DNA from: Cafeteria roenbergensis
Taxonomy: Eukaryota; Sar; Bigyra; Bicosoecida; Cafeteriaceae
Direction: 5' to 3'
Length of the DNA: 64,000 bases
Assembly: GCA_008330645.1 (NCBI GenBank)
Contig: VLTN01000069.1
Span: 1 to 64,000 of the forward strand
Within the stretch, counting starts at the first letter, position 1; each line of letters opens with the position of its first letter. Made by a program: the position numbers and the translations under genes. The notes beneath the pieces were generated by a model. That model was not told the DNA's origin and did not search any database. It saw nothing but the letters and a program-made list of their open reading frames with translations. Positions 1 to 8,250 of this stretch are shown here, one piece after another.

Positions 1-1442
1 TCACCGAACGGAGCGTGGCGGTGCTGCAGTGGTCCTGTGGGGAGGGAACTCTCACCGGAGGTGGCACTCAGAGCAGTCGATGAAGCGACTAGAGAAAGAG
101 TTCGGGCCGGCCGCGGAACGCCTGCTCGCGGGCATCGAGGTCTGCGGGCTCAAGCGGGCGCACCACCTACTGCTGTGGTGGGCTCGGCCAGAAGTTCAGC
201 TACCTGCACAGAGCAGCGGGTGCGGCGGCGGGCCAGGAGCTGGCGGTGTTCCATGCGGCGCTGCTGGCCAACCCTGGCGGCAGTAGCGCACAAGACGGAG
301 CTGGATGCGATCGGCCACGCGCTCTCGACGAGATGTGCACGGTGACCGAGGACGGCTTCCGTGAGGCCATGTCCAAGCCATCGAGGCGCTTGTTTCGGGG
401 GCTGCCGGACGAGCACGCAAGGCGGGAGGCGTGGTGGGCGCTCCTGGGCCGGAAAGCCGACGGTGTGACTCGGCTCGCATCGGCAGCGTCCAACCCGGCC
501 TTGAAGAAGGGAGGCTACGCTCAGATGAGGCTGGCAAAGATGCTGAGCAGGGGCTGCAAAGCCGGGGCATGGGCCTGCTGGCGTGGCGCAGTTCCGCTTC
601 GAGCGACAGCGGGCTTCATCGAGGCCGTTCGGGACATGCGGAAAGGGCGGTTCGAGATGGCACCACCGCCGGAGGAGGCCCTCGACGGACCCGGCACTGG
701 TGGCGGCGGAGGCGAAGCGGCGTCGCGGAGTGGTGCCGGAGCGGGCCCAGCCAGCGCCGGCGAGGCGGAAGCGGAGGATGCGTCAGGTGCGGCGGCTGCT
801 GCAGCGGGCGGCCCGCCGTGGGTGGACCACCCGGCGGTCCGGAGAGAGCGAGTCCAAGGAGGACTGCGAGGAGGGGCCGGCGCACGGGCAGCAGCTTGCA
901 GGTACGCTGGACGGCTGGCTCGTCAGCGGTACGGGGGAGCGGCTGAACCGGAGCATCAGCCAACACCGACAAGCGGAGGCCAGACGGGTCGGCGGAGGTG
1001 CGGCTGCCGCCAGCGCGGCGGGAGCGGCGACCGAGATGACGACGAGCGGCGGCGGCGCAGCGGCAGCTAGTGCGGCTGGCGCTCCAACCGGCCAAGAGAC
1101 ATCTGATGCCGCACAGCCGAGAGCGGATGCGGCACAGGTCTACTCGGTCAGGCGAACGCCGGCGATCGGGTTGGCCAGGGACGGACCCGACGCGGACGCG
1201 GACGGCAACGACCCCAACTGGAAGGGCATCTCGCTCAAGAAACTCGTGAGGCGCTCGCTGAAGCGCTCAGACCGCAGCGATGCGCGACAAGGAGGTGGGC
1301 GACATCCTGCTGCGATGCGAGGAGGTCGCCAAGGGAGCCTACCGGGACTACGAGCGGGACAGCAAGGAGTACAAGGACGCCTGCACCGAGGCACGGTACT
1401 TCAGGCCGGACAAGGACTGCGTCGTGGGCAAGGAGGCCGACC
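1..1442 (+). other. Unassigned region left of retroelement copy 1
   Basis: This stretch has open but mutually shifting reading frames on the + strand and no domain I recognise. About 246-700 encodes a helical, charged segment followed by Gly/Ala-rich low complexity. About 1280-1500 encodes a charged helical segment that runs directly into the sequence shared by both retroelement copies. It may therefore be the upstream part of copy 1, absent from copy 2 because copy 2 starts further in. I see no reverse-transcriptase YxDD motif here. It could equally be host sequence into which the element inserted. Confidence 0.3.
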
Positions 1443-3011
1443 TTCATGCCGCCAGGGTGAAGAAGCGCTACCAGCTGGCGCACGTGTGGAGGTCGGAACA
1501 TCGCGGGGGCTGTCGAGGGCCTGGAAGAGCTGCGCGCCGAGATCGAGGAGCTGGCGCTGGAGGCGATGATGGAGCTCAGATCTGACGACGAGTCGTCGGA
1601 TGACATGGAGGCAACTGCAAACCTGGTGGAGGAGTTCATCAGGGCATGCAAGGGAGCCCGCTGCCTGGCCGCAGCGACAGGGTTCGAGGGCTTCTTGCCC
1701 GACACCCTGGGTAAGCTGCCGGGCGAGCTGAAGGCCAAGCTCCGCAAGTGCCTGTACGGCGACGGGGTGACAGCGCGGGCGAACGAGCAGACCGAGGCGC
1801 CCTGGCAGCGCAAGATGGTGCTGCACCACGATGACATGCTGCGCATCAAGCACGAGTGTGTCTTCCTGCGCCGTCTGGCCAAGGCGCGCAGGGCCTGCAC
1901 AGCACGCTGCAGGGCCGAGGCGCTGGCCAAGGGCACGCCGGAGAAGCGTGTCGCCAACATCGATGACCCGGCCATGTTCCGCGTCATGAGCGACCTGGTC
2001 GCGTTCCGGGAGGCATGCGTGCCGGGAACACACTACTGGCTCCGCAACACGATGATGGGACCCCGCGGGCTCACGGACGAGGAGTTTGCGGTGGTCACCC
2101 GCTACCGCATCGGAGCCTCCGAGGCCGACCACGTGGTGCCAGACGGCGTGTCGATCAACTGCGCGTGCATGCAGCGAGACACCACCGCGAGAGGCACCGT
2201 CCACATCGGCGGGGTCTCCGGCGTGGCACATCACCTGGCGCGCTGCCGCTGCGGCAAGGGCTCCACCATCCGGGCGCACAACGACGTCCGCGACGTCCTG
2301 CACGCGGCGGTGCGCTCGGCGGGGCTGCAGTCGGTGGTGGAGCCCTCCAGCTGGCAGGACGGGCAGACGCGCTTCGGGTCCCAGCCGGGGTCCAGCGAGG
2401 CCGCGCGCAAGCGACCGGACCTGCGGGTGCACGTCGACTTCGAGACCACCTGTCTCGTCGACGTGCAGATCACCTCGGCGGTGAGCAAGTCCTACGTGAC
2501 GCAGGGCCTGCAGAACATGGACGCCTTTCTCGAGCGCCGTGAGAATGACAAGATGAGGGAGTACAAGAAGAGCTCAGCTACAAAGGACAACATGAGCTCC
2601 ATTGTGCCCTTCGTCATCACGACCACGGGACGCATGGGACCGGCGGCCTTCGCCTTCCTCAAGAAGGTGGCGGACACGGCCTTCGGCGACCGGCCGAGGG
2701 AGCGTGCGCGCTGGCCCTTCCGCTGGCTGTCGAGGCTGAACGAGGTCATCGCCAAGGGACTGGCGACCCAGCTGATCGGGCAGACGCAGTACCTGCGACA
2801 GCAGGTGGAGCGTTTGCGGTGAGCAGGGGCGGCTGAGTGGCGACTCGAGGCAGTGTGATGGGAGTGATCTGGGCTTGGGACTTGGGATTGTGGGTTTGGC
2901 GCGGTTTGTGACTCATTGGTGATGGAGTTGCTGGATTGGTGATTGGTGAGTCTGTGAATCGAGTGTGTGGTATGGTTACGCGAGTTTTCGACCCCCCCCA
3001 ACGATGTTCAT
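1443..3011 (+). mobile_element. LINE-like retroelement, 3' part, copy 1 (with 3' tail)
   Basis: This unit holds a coding region (1566-2822) and a 3' tail of about 190 bp ending in a C-run followed by ACGATGTTCAT. The same unit recurs at 3161-4731 in direct orientation with only scattered differences. The C-terminal domains (a Cys/His cluster, then an RPD...D nuclease-like motif) and 5' truncation of the sister copy are typical of non-LTR retrotransposons carrying a restriction-enzyme-like endonuclease (R2/NeSL-type group). No reverse transcriptase core is visible, so family placement is inference. The left limit given is where similarity to copy 2 begins; the element may extend further left. 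Confidence 0.6.
1566..2822 (+). CDS. Retroelement C-terminal region with restriction-like endonuclease domain, copy 1
   Basis: This is a 418-codon open frame. It starts with a helical acidic segment, then a long basic helical region. A Cys/His cluster follows (CAC, later HH, then CRC, about 2160-2260). Next comes an RPD motif with a downstream DVQ (about 2410-2470), which fits a PD-(D/E)xK nuclease of the kind found C-terminal to the reverse transcriptase in R2-like LINEs. The end contains a VPF...GRMG segment common in such ORFs. The first Met of the frame is probably not a natural start, because similarity to copy 2 continues upstream in another frame. Function is inferred from motifs only. 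Confidence 0.55.
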   Translation: MMELRSDDESSDDMEATANLVEEFIRACKGARCLAAATGFEGFLPDTLGKLPGELKAKLRKCLYGDGVTARANEQTEAPWQRKMVLHHDDMLRIKHECVFLRRLAKARRACTARCRAEALAKGTPEKRVANIDDPAMFRVMSDLVAFREACVPGTHYWLRNTMMGPRGLTDEEFAVVTRYRIGASEADHVVPDGVSINCACMQRDTTARGTVHIGGVSGVAHHLARCRCGKGSTIRAHNDVRDVLHAAVRSAGLQSVVEPSSWQDGQTRFGSQPGSSEAARKRPDLRVHVDFETTCLVDVQITSAVSKSYVTQGLQNMDAFLERRENDKMREYKKSSATKDNMSSIVPFVITTTGRMGPAAFAFLKKVADTAFGDRPRERARWPFRWLSRLNEVIAKGLATQLIGQTQYLRQQVERLR

Positions 3012-3160
3012 CCCCTATCTGGGCTTGGGAATTGGGATTGCGGGTTTGGCGGGGTTTGTGATTCATCGGTGATGGAGCTGCTGGATTGGTGATTGGTGAG
3101 TCTGTGAATCGAGTGTGTGGTATGGCTACGCGAGTTTTCGATCCCCCCCAACGATGTTCA
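3012..3160 (+). repeat. Free-standing copy of the element's 3' tail
   Basis: About 150 bp matching the distal part of the tails at about 2860-3011 and 4580-4731. It contains the same GGATTGGTGATTGGTGAG block, the GAATCGAGTGTGTGGTATGG block, and a terminal C-run followed by ACGATGTTCA. It carries no coding part and sits exactly between the two longer copies. It looks like a severely 5'-truncated insertion, as expected when LINE reverse transcription starts at the 3' end and aborts early. Confidence 0.6.
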
Positions 3161-4731
3161 TTCATGCCGCCAGGGTGAAGAAGCGCTACAAGCTGGCGCA
3201 CGTGTGGAGATCGTGCGACACAAGGGTAGCCAAAGGCCTGGAGGAGGTGCGCGAAGAGATCGAGGAGCTGGCGCTGGAGGCGATGATGGAGCTCGGATCT
3301 GACGACGAGTCGTCGGATGACATGGAGGCAACTGCAAACCTGGTGGAGGAGTTCATCAGGGCCTGCAAGGGAGCCCGCTGCCTGGCCGCAGAGACAGGGT
3401 TCGAGGGCTTCTTGCCCGACACCTTGGGCGTGCTGTCGGATGACCTGAAGGCCAAGCTCCGCAAGTGCCTGTACGGCGACGGGGTGACGAGGCGGGCGAA
3501 CGAGCAGACCGAGGCGCCCTGGCAGCGCAAGATGATGCTGCACCACGACGACATGCTGCGCATCAAGCACGAGTGTGTCTTCCTGCGCCGTCTGGCCAAG
3601 GCGCGCAGGGCCTGCACAGCACGCTGCAGGGCCGAGGCGCTGGCCAAGGGCACGCCGGAGAAGCGTGTCGCCAACATCGATGACCCGGCCATGTTCCGCG
3701 TCATGAGCGACCTGGTCGCGTTCCGAGAGGCGTGCGTGCCGGGAACGCACTACTGGCTCCGCAACACGATGATGGGGCCCCGCGGGCTCACGGACGAGGA
3801 GTTCGCGGTGGTCACCCGCTACCGCATCGGAGCCTCCGAGGCCGACCACGTGGTGCCGGACGGCGTGTCGATCAACTGCGCGTGCGTGCAGCGGGACACC
3901 ACCGCGAGAGGCACCGTCCACATCGGCGGGGTCTCCGGTGTGGCACATCACCTGGCGCGCTGCCGCTGCGGCAAGGGCTCCACCATCCGGGCGCACAACG
4001 ACGTCCGCGACGTCCTGCACGCGGCGGTGCGCTCGGCGGGGCTACAGTCGGTGGTGGAGCCCTCCAGCTGGCAGGACGGGCAGACGCGCTTTGGATCCCA
4101 GCCGGGGTCCAGCGAGGCCGCGCGCAAGCGACCGGACCTGCGGGTGCACGTCGACTTCGAGACCACCTGTCTCGTCGACGTGCAGATCACCTCGGCGGTG
4201 AGCAAGTCCTACGTGACGCAGGGCCTGCAGAGCATGGACGCCTTTCTCGAGCGCCGTGAGAATGACAAGATGAGGGAGTACAAGAAGAGCTCAGCTACAA
4301 AGGACAACTTGAGCTCCATTGTGCCCTTCGTCGTCACGACCACGGGACGCATGGGACCGGCGGCCTTCGCCTTCCTCAAGAAGGTGGCGGACAAGGCCTT
4401 CGGCGACCGGCCGAGGGAGCGTGCGCGCTGGGCCTTCCGCTGGCTGTCGAGGCTGAACGAGGTCATCGCCAAGGGACTGGCGACCCAGCTGATCGGGCAG
4501 ACGCAGTACCTGCGACAGCAGGTGGAGCGTATGCGGTGAGCAGGGGCGGCTGTGTGGCGACTCGTGGCAGTGTGATGGGAGTGATCTGGGACTTGAGACT
4601 TGGGATTGTGGGTTTGGCGCGGTTTGTGACTCATCGGTGATGGCGTTGCTGGATTGGTGATTGGTGAGTCTGTGAATCGAGTGTGTGGTATGGCTACGCG
4701 AGTTTTCGATCCCCCCCAACGATGTTCATTC
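3161..4731 (+). mobile_element. LINE-like retroelement, 3' part, copy 2 (with 3' tail)
   Basis: Nearly identical to 1443-3011. Its left end begins at TTCATGCCGCC, right after the tail copy that ends in GTTCA, so the junction overlaps by a few bases of TTCAT shared by both sequences. Such short overlaps are common at 5' ends of truncated LINE insertions. The coding part stays open to a stop at 4537-4539 and is followed by the same tail. High similarity to copy 1 and an intact long frame suggest a recent event, either successive insertion or local duplication. Confidence 0.6.
3163..4539 (+). CDS. Retroelement C-terminal region with restriction-like endonuclease domain, copy 2 (5' partial)
   Basis: The frame is open from within the upstream tail repeat; the element-derived coding begins at HAARVKKRYK and has no start codon of its own. 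Compared with copy 1 it retains a continuous frame through a coiled-coil-like acidic segment (EEVREEIEEL), followed by the same basic helical region, Cys/His cluster and RPD...DVQ nuclease motif (about 4130-4190). The most divergent stretch is near the left end, where the two copies differ in length and so in reading frame. Expected role if active: target cleavage and RNA/DNA binding during retrotransposition. The reverse transcriptase part is missing. Confidence 0.55.
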   Translation, partial: HAARVKKRYKLAHVWRSCDTRVAKGLEEVREEIEELALEAMMELGSDDESSDDMEATANLVEEFIRACKGARCLAAETGFEGFLPDTLGVLSDDLKAKLRKCLYGDGVTRRANEQTEAPWQRKMMLHHDDMLRIKHECVFLRRLAKARRACTARCRAEALAKGTPEKRVANIDDPAMFRVMSDLVAFREACVPGTHYWLRNTMMGPRGLTDEEFAVVTRYRIGASEADHVVPDGVSINCACVQRDTTARGTVHIGGVSGVAHHLARCRCGKGSTIRAHNDVRDVLHAAVRSAGLQSVVEPSSWQDGQTRFGSQPGSSEAARKRPDLRVHVDFETTCLVDVQITSAVSKSYVTQGLQSMDAFLERRENDKMREYKKSSATKDNLSSIVPFVVTTTGRMGPAAFAFLKKVADKAFGDRPRERARWAFRWLSRLNEVIAKGLATQLIGQTQYLRQQVERMR

Positions 4732-4829
4732 AACCCACAGCCACCAGCGCCATGCTGTGCCGGTGCTTCAGAACAGTTGGCCGGACTGGAAATGATCGAA
4801 ATCTAGGGCTGCTGTTCAGCCTGGTTGCC

Positions 4830-6028
4830 ATGTGGAGGGCTGTGACTCTCTACTACGCCGCGTCGACGGTGCTGCATTCGCTCGACGAGGAGGCTGTGGC
4901 GATCGACGGCGGCGTGAGGTCCGCGGCGGAGCGACGGCTGCGGTTCGAGGACGACGTCAACACCGCAAGGAGCTGGCTGGTGCAGGCCCGGGCCAGGGCC
5001 GTCCACGTTGACGCCAAGGTCCTGGGCACGTGGGAGCCCGACCTCGCGCATCGCATCGACCTCCGGCTTGCCGATGCGAGCAGCTACTGGCACGCCGTGC
5101 TTGGTGACAAGGTCGCAGCAACGCAGGTGTATGAGGACATGGGGCGCAAGCTGGAGGATGCCAGCCGGCGCGCCGGACCGGAGCCGCGCAAGGCACGCCT
5201 GCTGTCGAACCACGCCATGGCCTTGTTCGCCTTGCGACCCCCGAGGGCGACGCCGGCGCGGTGAGGAAGCTAGACAAGGCGCTTGCGTGGTTGGCCCCCT
5301 CCGAAACGGCGGGGCCCACGGGCAGCATCGACCACGCGCTATCCGTCTCCGCGGGCCATCCCGACGCGGCAAGCGAGATCGGCACAGACGACCTCGAAAC
5401 GTCGAGCCGCCAGCGGTTTCGCGCTGCGATGACCAGCCTCATCGATGCCAAGCGCGAGGACTGGAAGCGCATCCTGGAGCGCCAGCGCCTGACCGTGCCC
5501 AGCATGCTGCTCTTCGTGGGGGCACTGACCGACTCGGACATGGACCTGGTGAAGCACGCGTCGGACGTCGTCGCATGCGCGGAGGCCTTCCTCGACTCCG
5601 GGCGCGACCGTCCCTGGCTGAGGGCACGCGGCATGGTGCGGGTGCTGGACGCCCTCTTTGTGGCCTTGGAGCACTGTCCGGTCAACAAGGGGGACGAGGG
5701 CGCGGCGGAGGCGCTTGCCAGTCGCGTCATCGAACAGGCCGCCAAGCTCGCGACCATCCGCGAGCAGCCCGACGTCGCCGCCCGTGGCGGGGACTTTGGC
5801 GCGTTCGCGTTCGCCGTTGCGCAGAGCAGGATGCCTGCCTGTAGCTGGTTTGGCCGGCGGCGGCCCCGAGACGTGCCGTTCTCGGAGTTCCCGAGGGCGA
5901 GGCGCATGAAGGTCGAGGCAGAGAGGCTCGCCAAGAAGCCCTCGAGGCGTGCCGACGGCACCGTGCTCGACACAGGCCTGCGCCTCAGGATCGAGAAGCT
6001 GCTGGAGCAGGTGGAGAAGCTGGCCTAG
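4830..6028 (+). pseudogene. Unrecognised helical protein gene, one frameshift
   Basis: I do not recognise this family. From the ATG at 4830 a frame encodes a helical, Arg/Asp/Ala-rich segment and runs out of sense near 5230. A second frame, open through the same point, continues as ATPEGDAGAVRKLDKAL and on to a TAG at 6026-6028. The two halves read as one smooth protein if a single base change near 5230 is allowed. Either this is a broken gene or there is a sequencing error. A GTGAGG at 5261 could alternatively be a splice donor. The left flank enters directly from the retroelement tail at 4731, so the true 5' end may have been displaced by the insertion. Confidence 0.35.
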
Positions 6029-6349
6029 GTGCCGGAGGCGTGGGCCAGGAGCATGGACCTCGCTAGCACCCCACATGTCTTTCCTGCCCTCAATGCGGAC
6101 CCGGGCCAGGTGTCACTCGGGGCGGCGCGAGCCGGAGCCACGAGAACGTGGTCCTGGGCGCTCGCAACCGCCAACAAAACAACGACGATGTGCTTGATCA
6201 GCCCTGTGCTGTTCGGCGCATTCAAAACCAAGCCGTGCGCGCGGAAGGCGCGACGCAATGCCGCGTGGCGCAATGAGCGCCTGCAGGTCGACCTCAGCAA
6301 GGTGAAGGCATCAGCCAAGCGGGCGCACGAGCGCATCGATGGTGTGTGA
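6029..6349 (+). CDS. Small hypothetical ORF following 4830-6028
   Basis: An open frame of about 106 codons begins immediately after the preceding stop and ends at TGA 6347-6349. It has no recognisable domain. The C-terminal half is Lys/Arg/Ala-rich and helical (CARKARRNAAWRNERLQ), the N-terminal half has low character. It may be the 3' continuation or an exon of the preceding broken gene, or chance coding in GC-rich DNA. Confidence 0.2.
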   Translation: MPEAWARSMDLASTPHVFPALNADPGQVSLGAARAGATRTWSWALATANKTTTMCLISPVLFGAFKTKPCARKARRNAAWRNERLQVDLSKVKASAKRAHERIDGV

Positions 6350-6494
6350 ACGCCTCCTCAGCCCGCAATGCGCCGTTTACAGCTCAAACGGTTGTCAATC
6401 AGCGCGCCGCAGCTCTGCTGAAGAACTAGCTCTGCCGGCTCTGCGACCGACGCCGCCCGGGGCCCGCACCGGCACTCGTGTTCTCCCCCGACGG

Positions 6495-6605
6495 AAGCAG
6501 ATTCATCGGTGATGGACTTGCTGGGTTGGTTCTCGATGAGTCTGTGAATCGAGTGTGTGTGTTTGTGATGTAAATCTTGTGCTGCTGTCCCCCCCAAAAA
6601 TGCTG
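6495..6605 (+). repeat. Diverged solo copy of the retroelement 3' tail
   Basis: The block ATTCATCGGTGATGGACTTG, the later GAGTCTGTGAATCGAGTGTG and a terminal TCCCCCCCAAAAATG correspond, with many changes, to the tail shared by the elements at 2823-4731. No coding part is present. It is older than the other three tails judging by divergence. The rest of 6350-6774 shows nothing I can assign. Confidence 0.5.
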
Positions 6606-6774
6606 AGATCCCGGCACTTCCCGATAGCACGTGTGGGCGATGGCGCCTCAGCAGGAAAGCAGTCATGTGCGCGCGAACATGCGAGAGCTGACTCGTGGCG
6701 CGAAGCCAAGCTGCCAATGTCACAGCAAGCATTTCGACTTGGGAACGAGAGCTGGGGCAAAGCATCACGCAGGC

Positions 6775-7871
6775 TTAGAGCAGGCGGGGAAACGAGTGAC
6801 CCTTGACCGAGCGGCCCCGCAGGGATGCCTCGACGTTGCGCTCAAACAGAGCCTTGTTGGACCGCATCTCATCGGCCACGTCTGCGGTGACGGGGGCGCA
6901 GCCGGGGGGGGGGGGGGGGGGGGAACCTGGGCGCCATTGAGCGCCGAAAGCACGGGCCCCTGAGCCGCAAGCAGCGGACGACTGCGCAAACGCCAATGGC
7001 CAGTGGCACGAATAGGCTCACCGTGGTTCAACGGGTCGTTTGCGTTGGGCTCATAGAAGAGCATGATGAGGCCGTACACCACTGCGTTGAGGTCGAGGAC
7101 CGGCTTCCAGTCTTTGCGCAAGATGTTCAAGCACACTGCTCCCTCCCAGTCAATGTTGGGGTGGTAGATGGGGGTCGTGCACCGCACCTTGGGTGGCTCG
7201 TGCGGGTACGCCTTGGGAACGTTCACATCGAACTGAAAGCTGGCGGACTTCCACAGCCCAGAGTCCGGCGTGACCGTGACCAGAAAGTGCATGCGGCTCC
7301 GCTTGTCGGGCCACTCGACGGAAGCAACTTTGCCTGCGTCCATGTCTGCTACATCTGCGGCGCGCGGGTTGGGGGTTTGGAGGGCGGGCGAGGCACGGGG
7401 TGTTCACAGCCGCGGATCTGCGCTCCGGCGTTTGTGACGCAGCGACGCCCTGGCAATCTGCCGTCAGGCGCCCAGGCCTCGAGTTGGATGCTGGGCGACA
7501 GCCGTGGCGCAGTCGGAGCCGCCGCGGGCCCCGCGGCCGTGGCTGGCCGCTGGAGCGAGCGGCTGAGGCGTGAGGATGAGCTTTTTCCTCGCCGCCTTGC
7601 CGTGCATTGCACTGTGGCAAGCCGCCTCACCATGCTCCACGCGCCGCTCAGCAGCCGACATCTTCTTCGCGCCACCCTCCTTGGCCTTGCCGCCCTTGCC
7701 GACGCCGAGGAGGGAGATGCCGCCGCCCGCAGGCTTGGGCGCCGCGCTTGACGCCGCTGCTGCCGAGGCCCCCGCTGCGGCAGCAGCGGCAGGCGCCGGG
7801 GCCGGAGCGGCGTGGGCTGCTGCCTCCTTCGCGGCTGCGGAGTCCGCCTTCTTCTTCCTGAGCCCAAGCAT
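6775..7871 (-). CDS. UBC12: NEDD8-conjugating enzyme UBC12 (UBE2M type), three exons
   Basis: Encodes an E2 that takes NEDD8 from its E1 and transfers it to cullins. Exon 1 (7871-7631) gives MLGLRKKK and an Ala-rich linker, matching the N-terminal tail of UBC12 that docks on the NEDD8 E1. Exon 2 (7354-7022) carries the catalytic core, with HPNIDWEGAVCLNIL; the active Cys is about residue 155. Exon 3 (6881-6775) ends NKALFERNVEASLRGR, which fits UBC12 rather than other E2s. Donors are GTGAGG and GTGAGC, acceptors GCAG; phases agree and give about 226 residues. The second intron holds a run of 20 G (6904-6923 on the + strand). Identification is strong; the exact Met is supported by the UBC12-like N-terminus. 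Confidence 0.88.
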
Positions 7872-8240
7872 GTTGGCTTCGCGTGCCGAGCAGCGGTGGA
7901 ATTGGCGACTCATCATCGTTTCGATTGGCGCCTCTGCGCAGAGCCGCCGACCGCTCCTTGCCTCCGGAGCGAAACTTCTGCTTGGTGTGAGAGTGTTCTG
8001 GCTGCACGCGCAGCCAGGCCTCGGGGGCCGGTGAGTGGCACAGCGTGCCGTGCTGGCGGCGGGCGGCAGGGCGAACGCGTTCGGCACATCTGCTTCACAC
8101 ACCTTCACAAAAGGCCAGCCCGAATGCTGCCGCCCAATTTGATCCCAGCCAGGTGTGTGCGAGCCCGCCCCAGCGCCGCCGGTCCCAGTGCCAAGGACCG
8201 GTGTGTGTGTGTGCTTGTTGCTCAGAAGCACGCTTGTTGC
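7872..8240. other. Intergenic: UBC12 promoter side and actin 3' side
   Basis: About 370 bp between two minus-strand genes. It contains a TG-rich stretch near 8200-8212 and the left unit of a 19 bp tandem duplication. No gene is seen; the long + strand frames here are antisense to actin. Confidence 0.5.
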
Positions 8241-8250
8241 TCAGAAGCAC
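8213..8250. repeat. Perfect 19 bp tandem duplication spanning the actin stop
   Basis: The unit GCTTGTTGCTCAGAAGCAC occurs at 8213-8231 and 8232-8250. The right unit contains the actin stop codon (8241-8243) and the last two codons; the left one is the same sequence repeated in the 3' untranslated region. Confidence 0.9.

Noticed and set aside
1-4731. Retroelement as an LTR or virus-like element
   Set aside because: No long terminal repeats, protease, integrase or capsid-like domain is seen; the C-terminal nuclease type and 3' tails with 5' truncation fit a LINE better.
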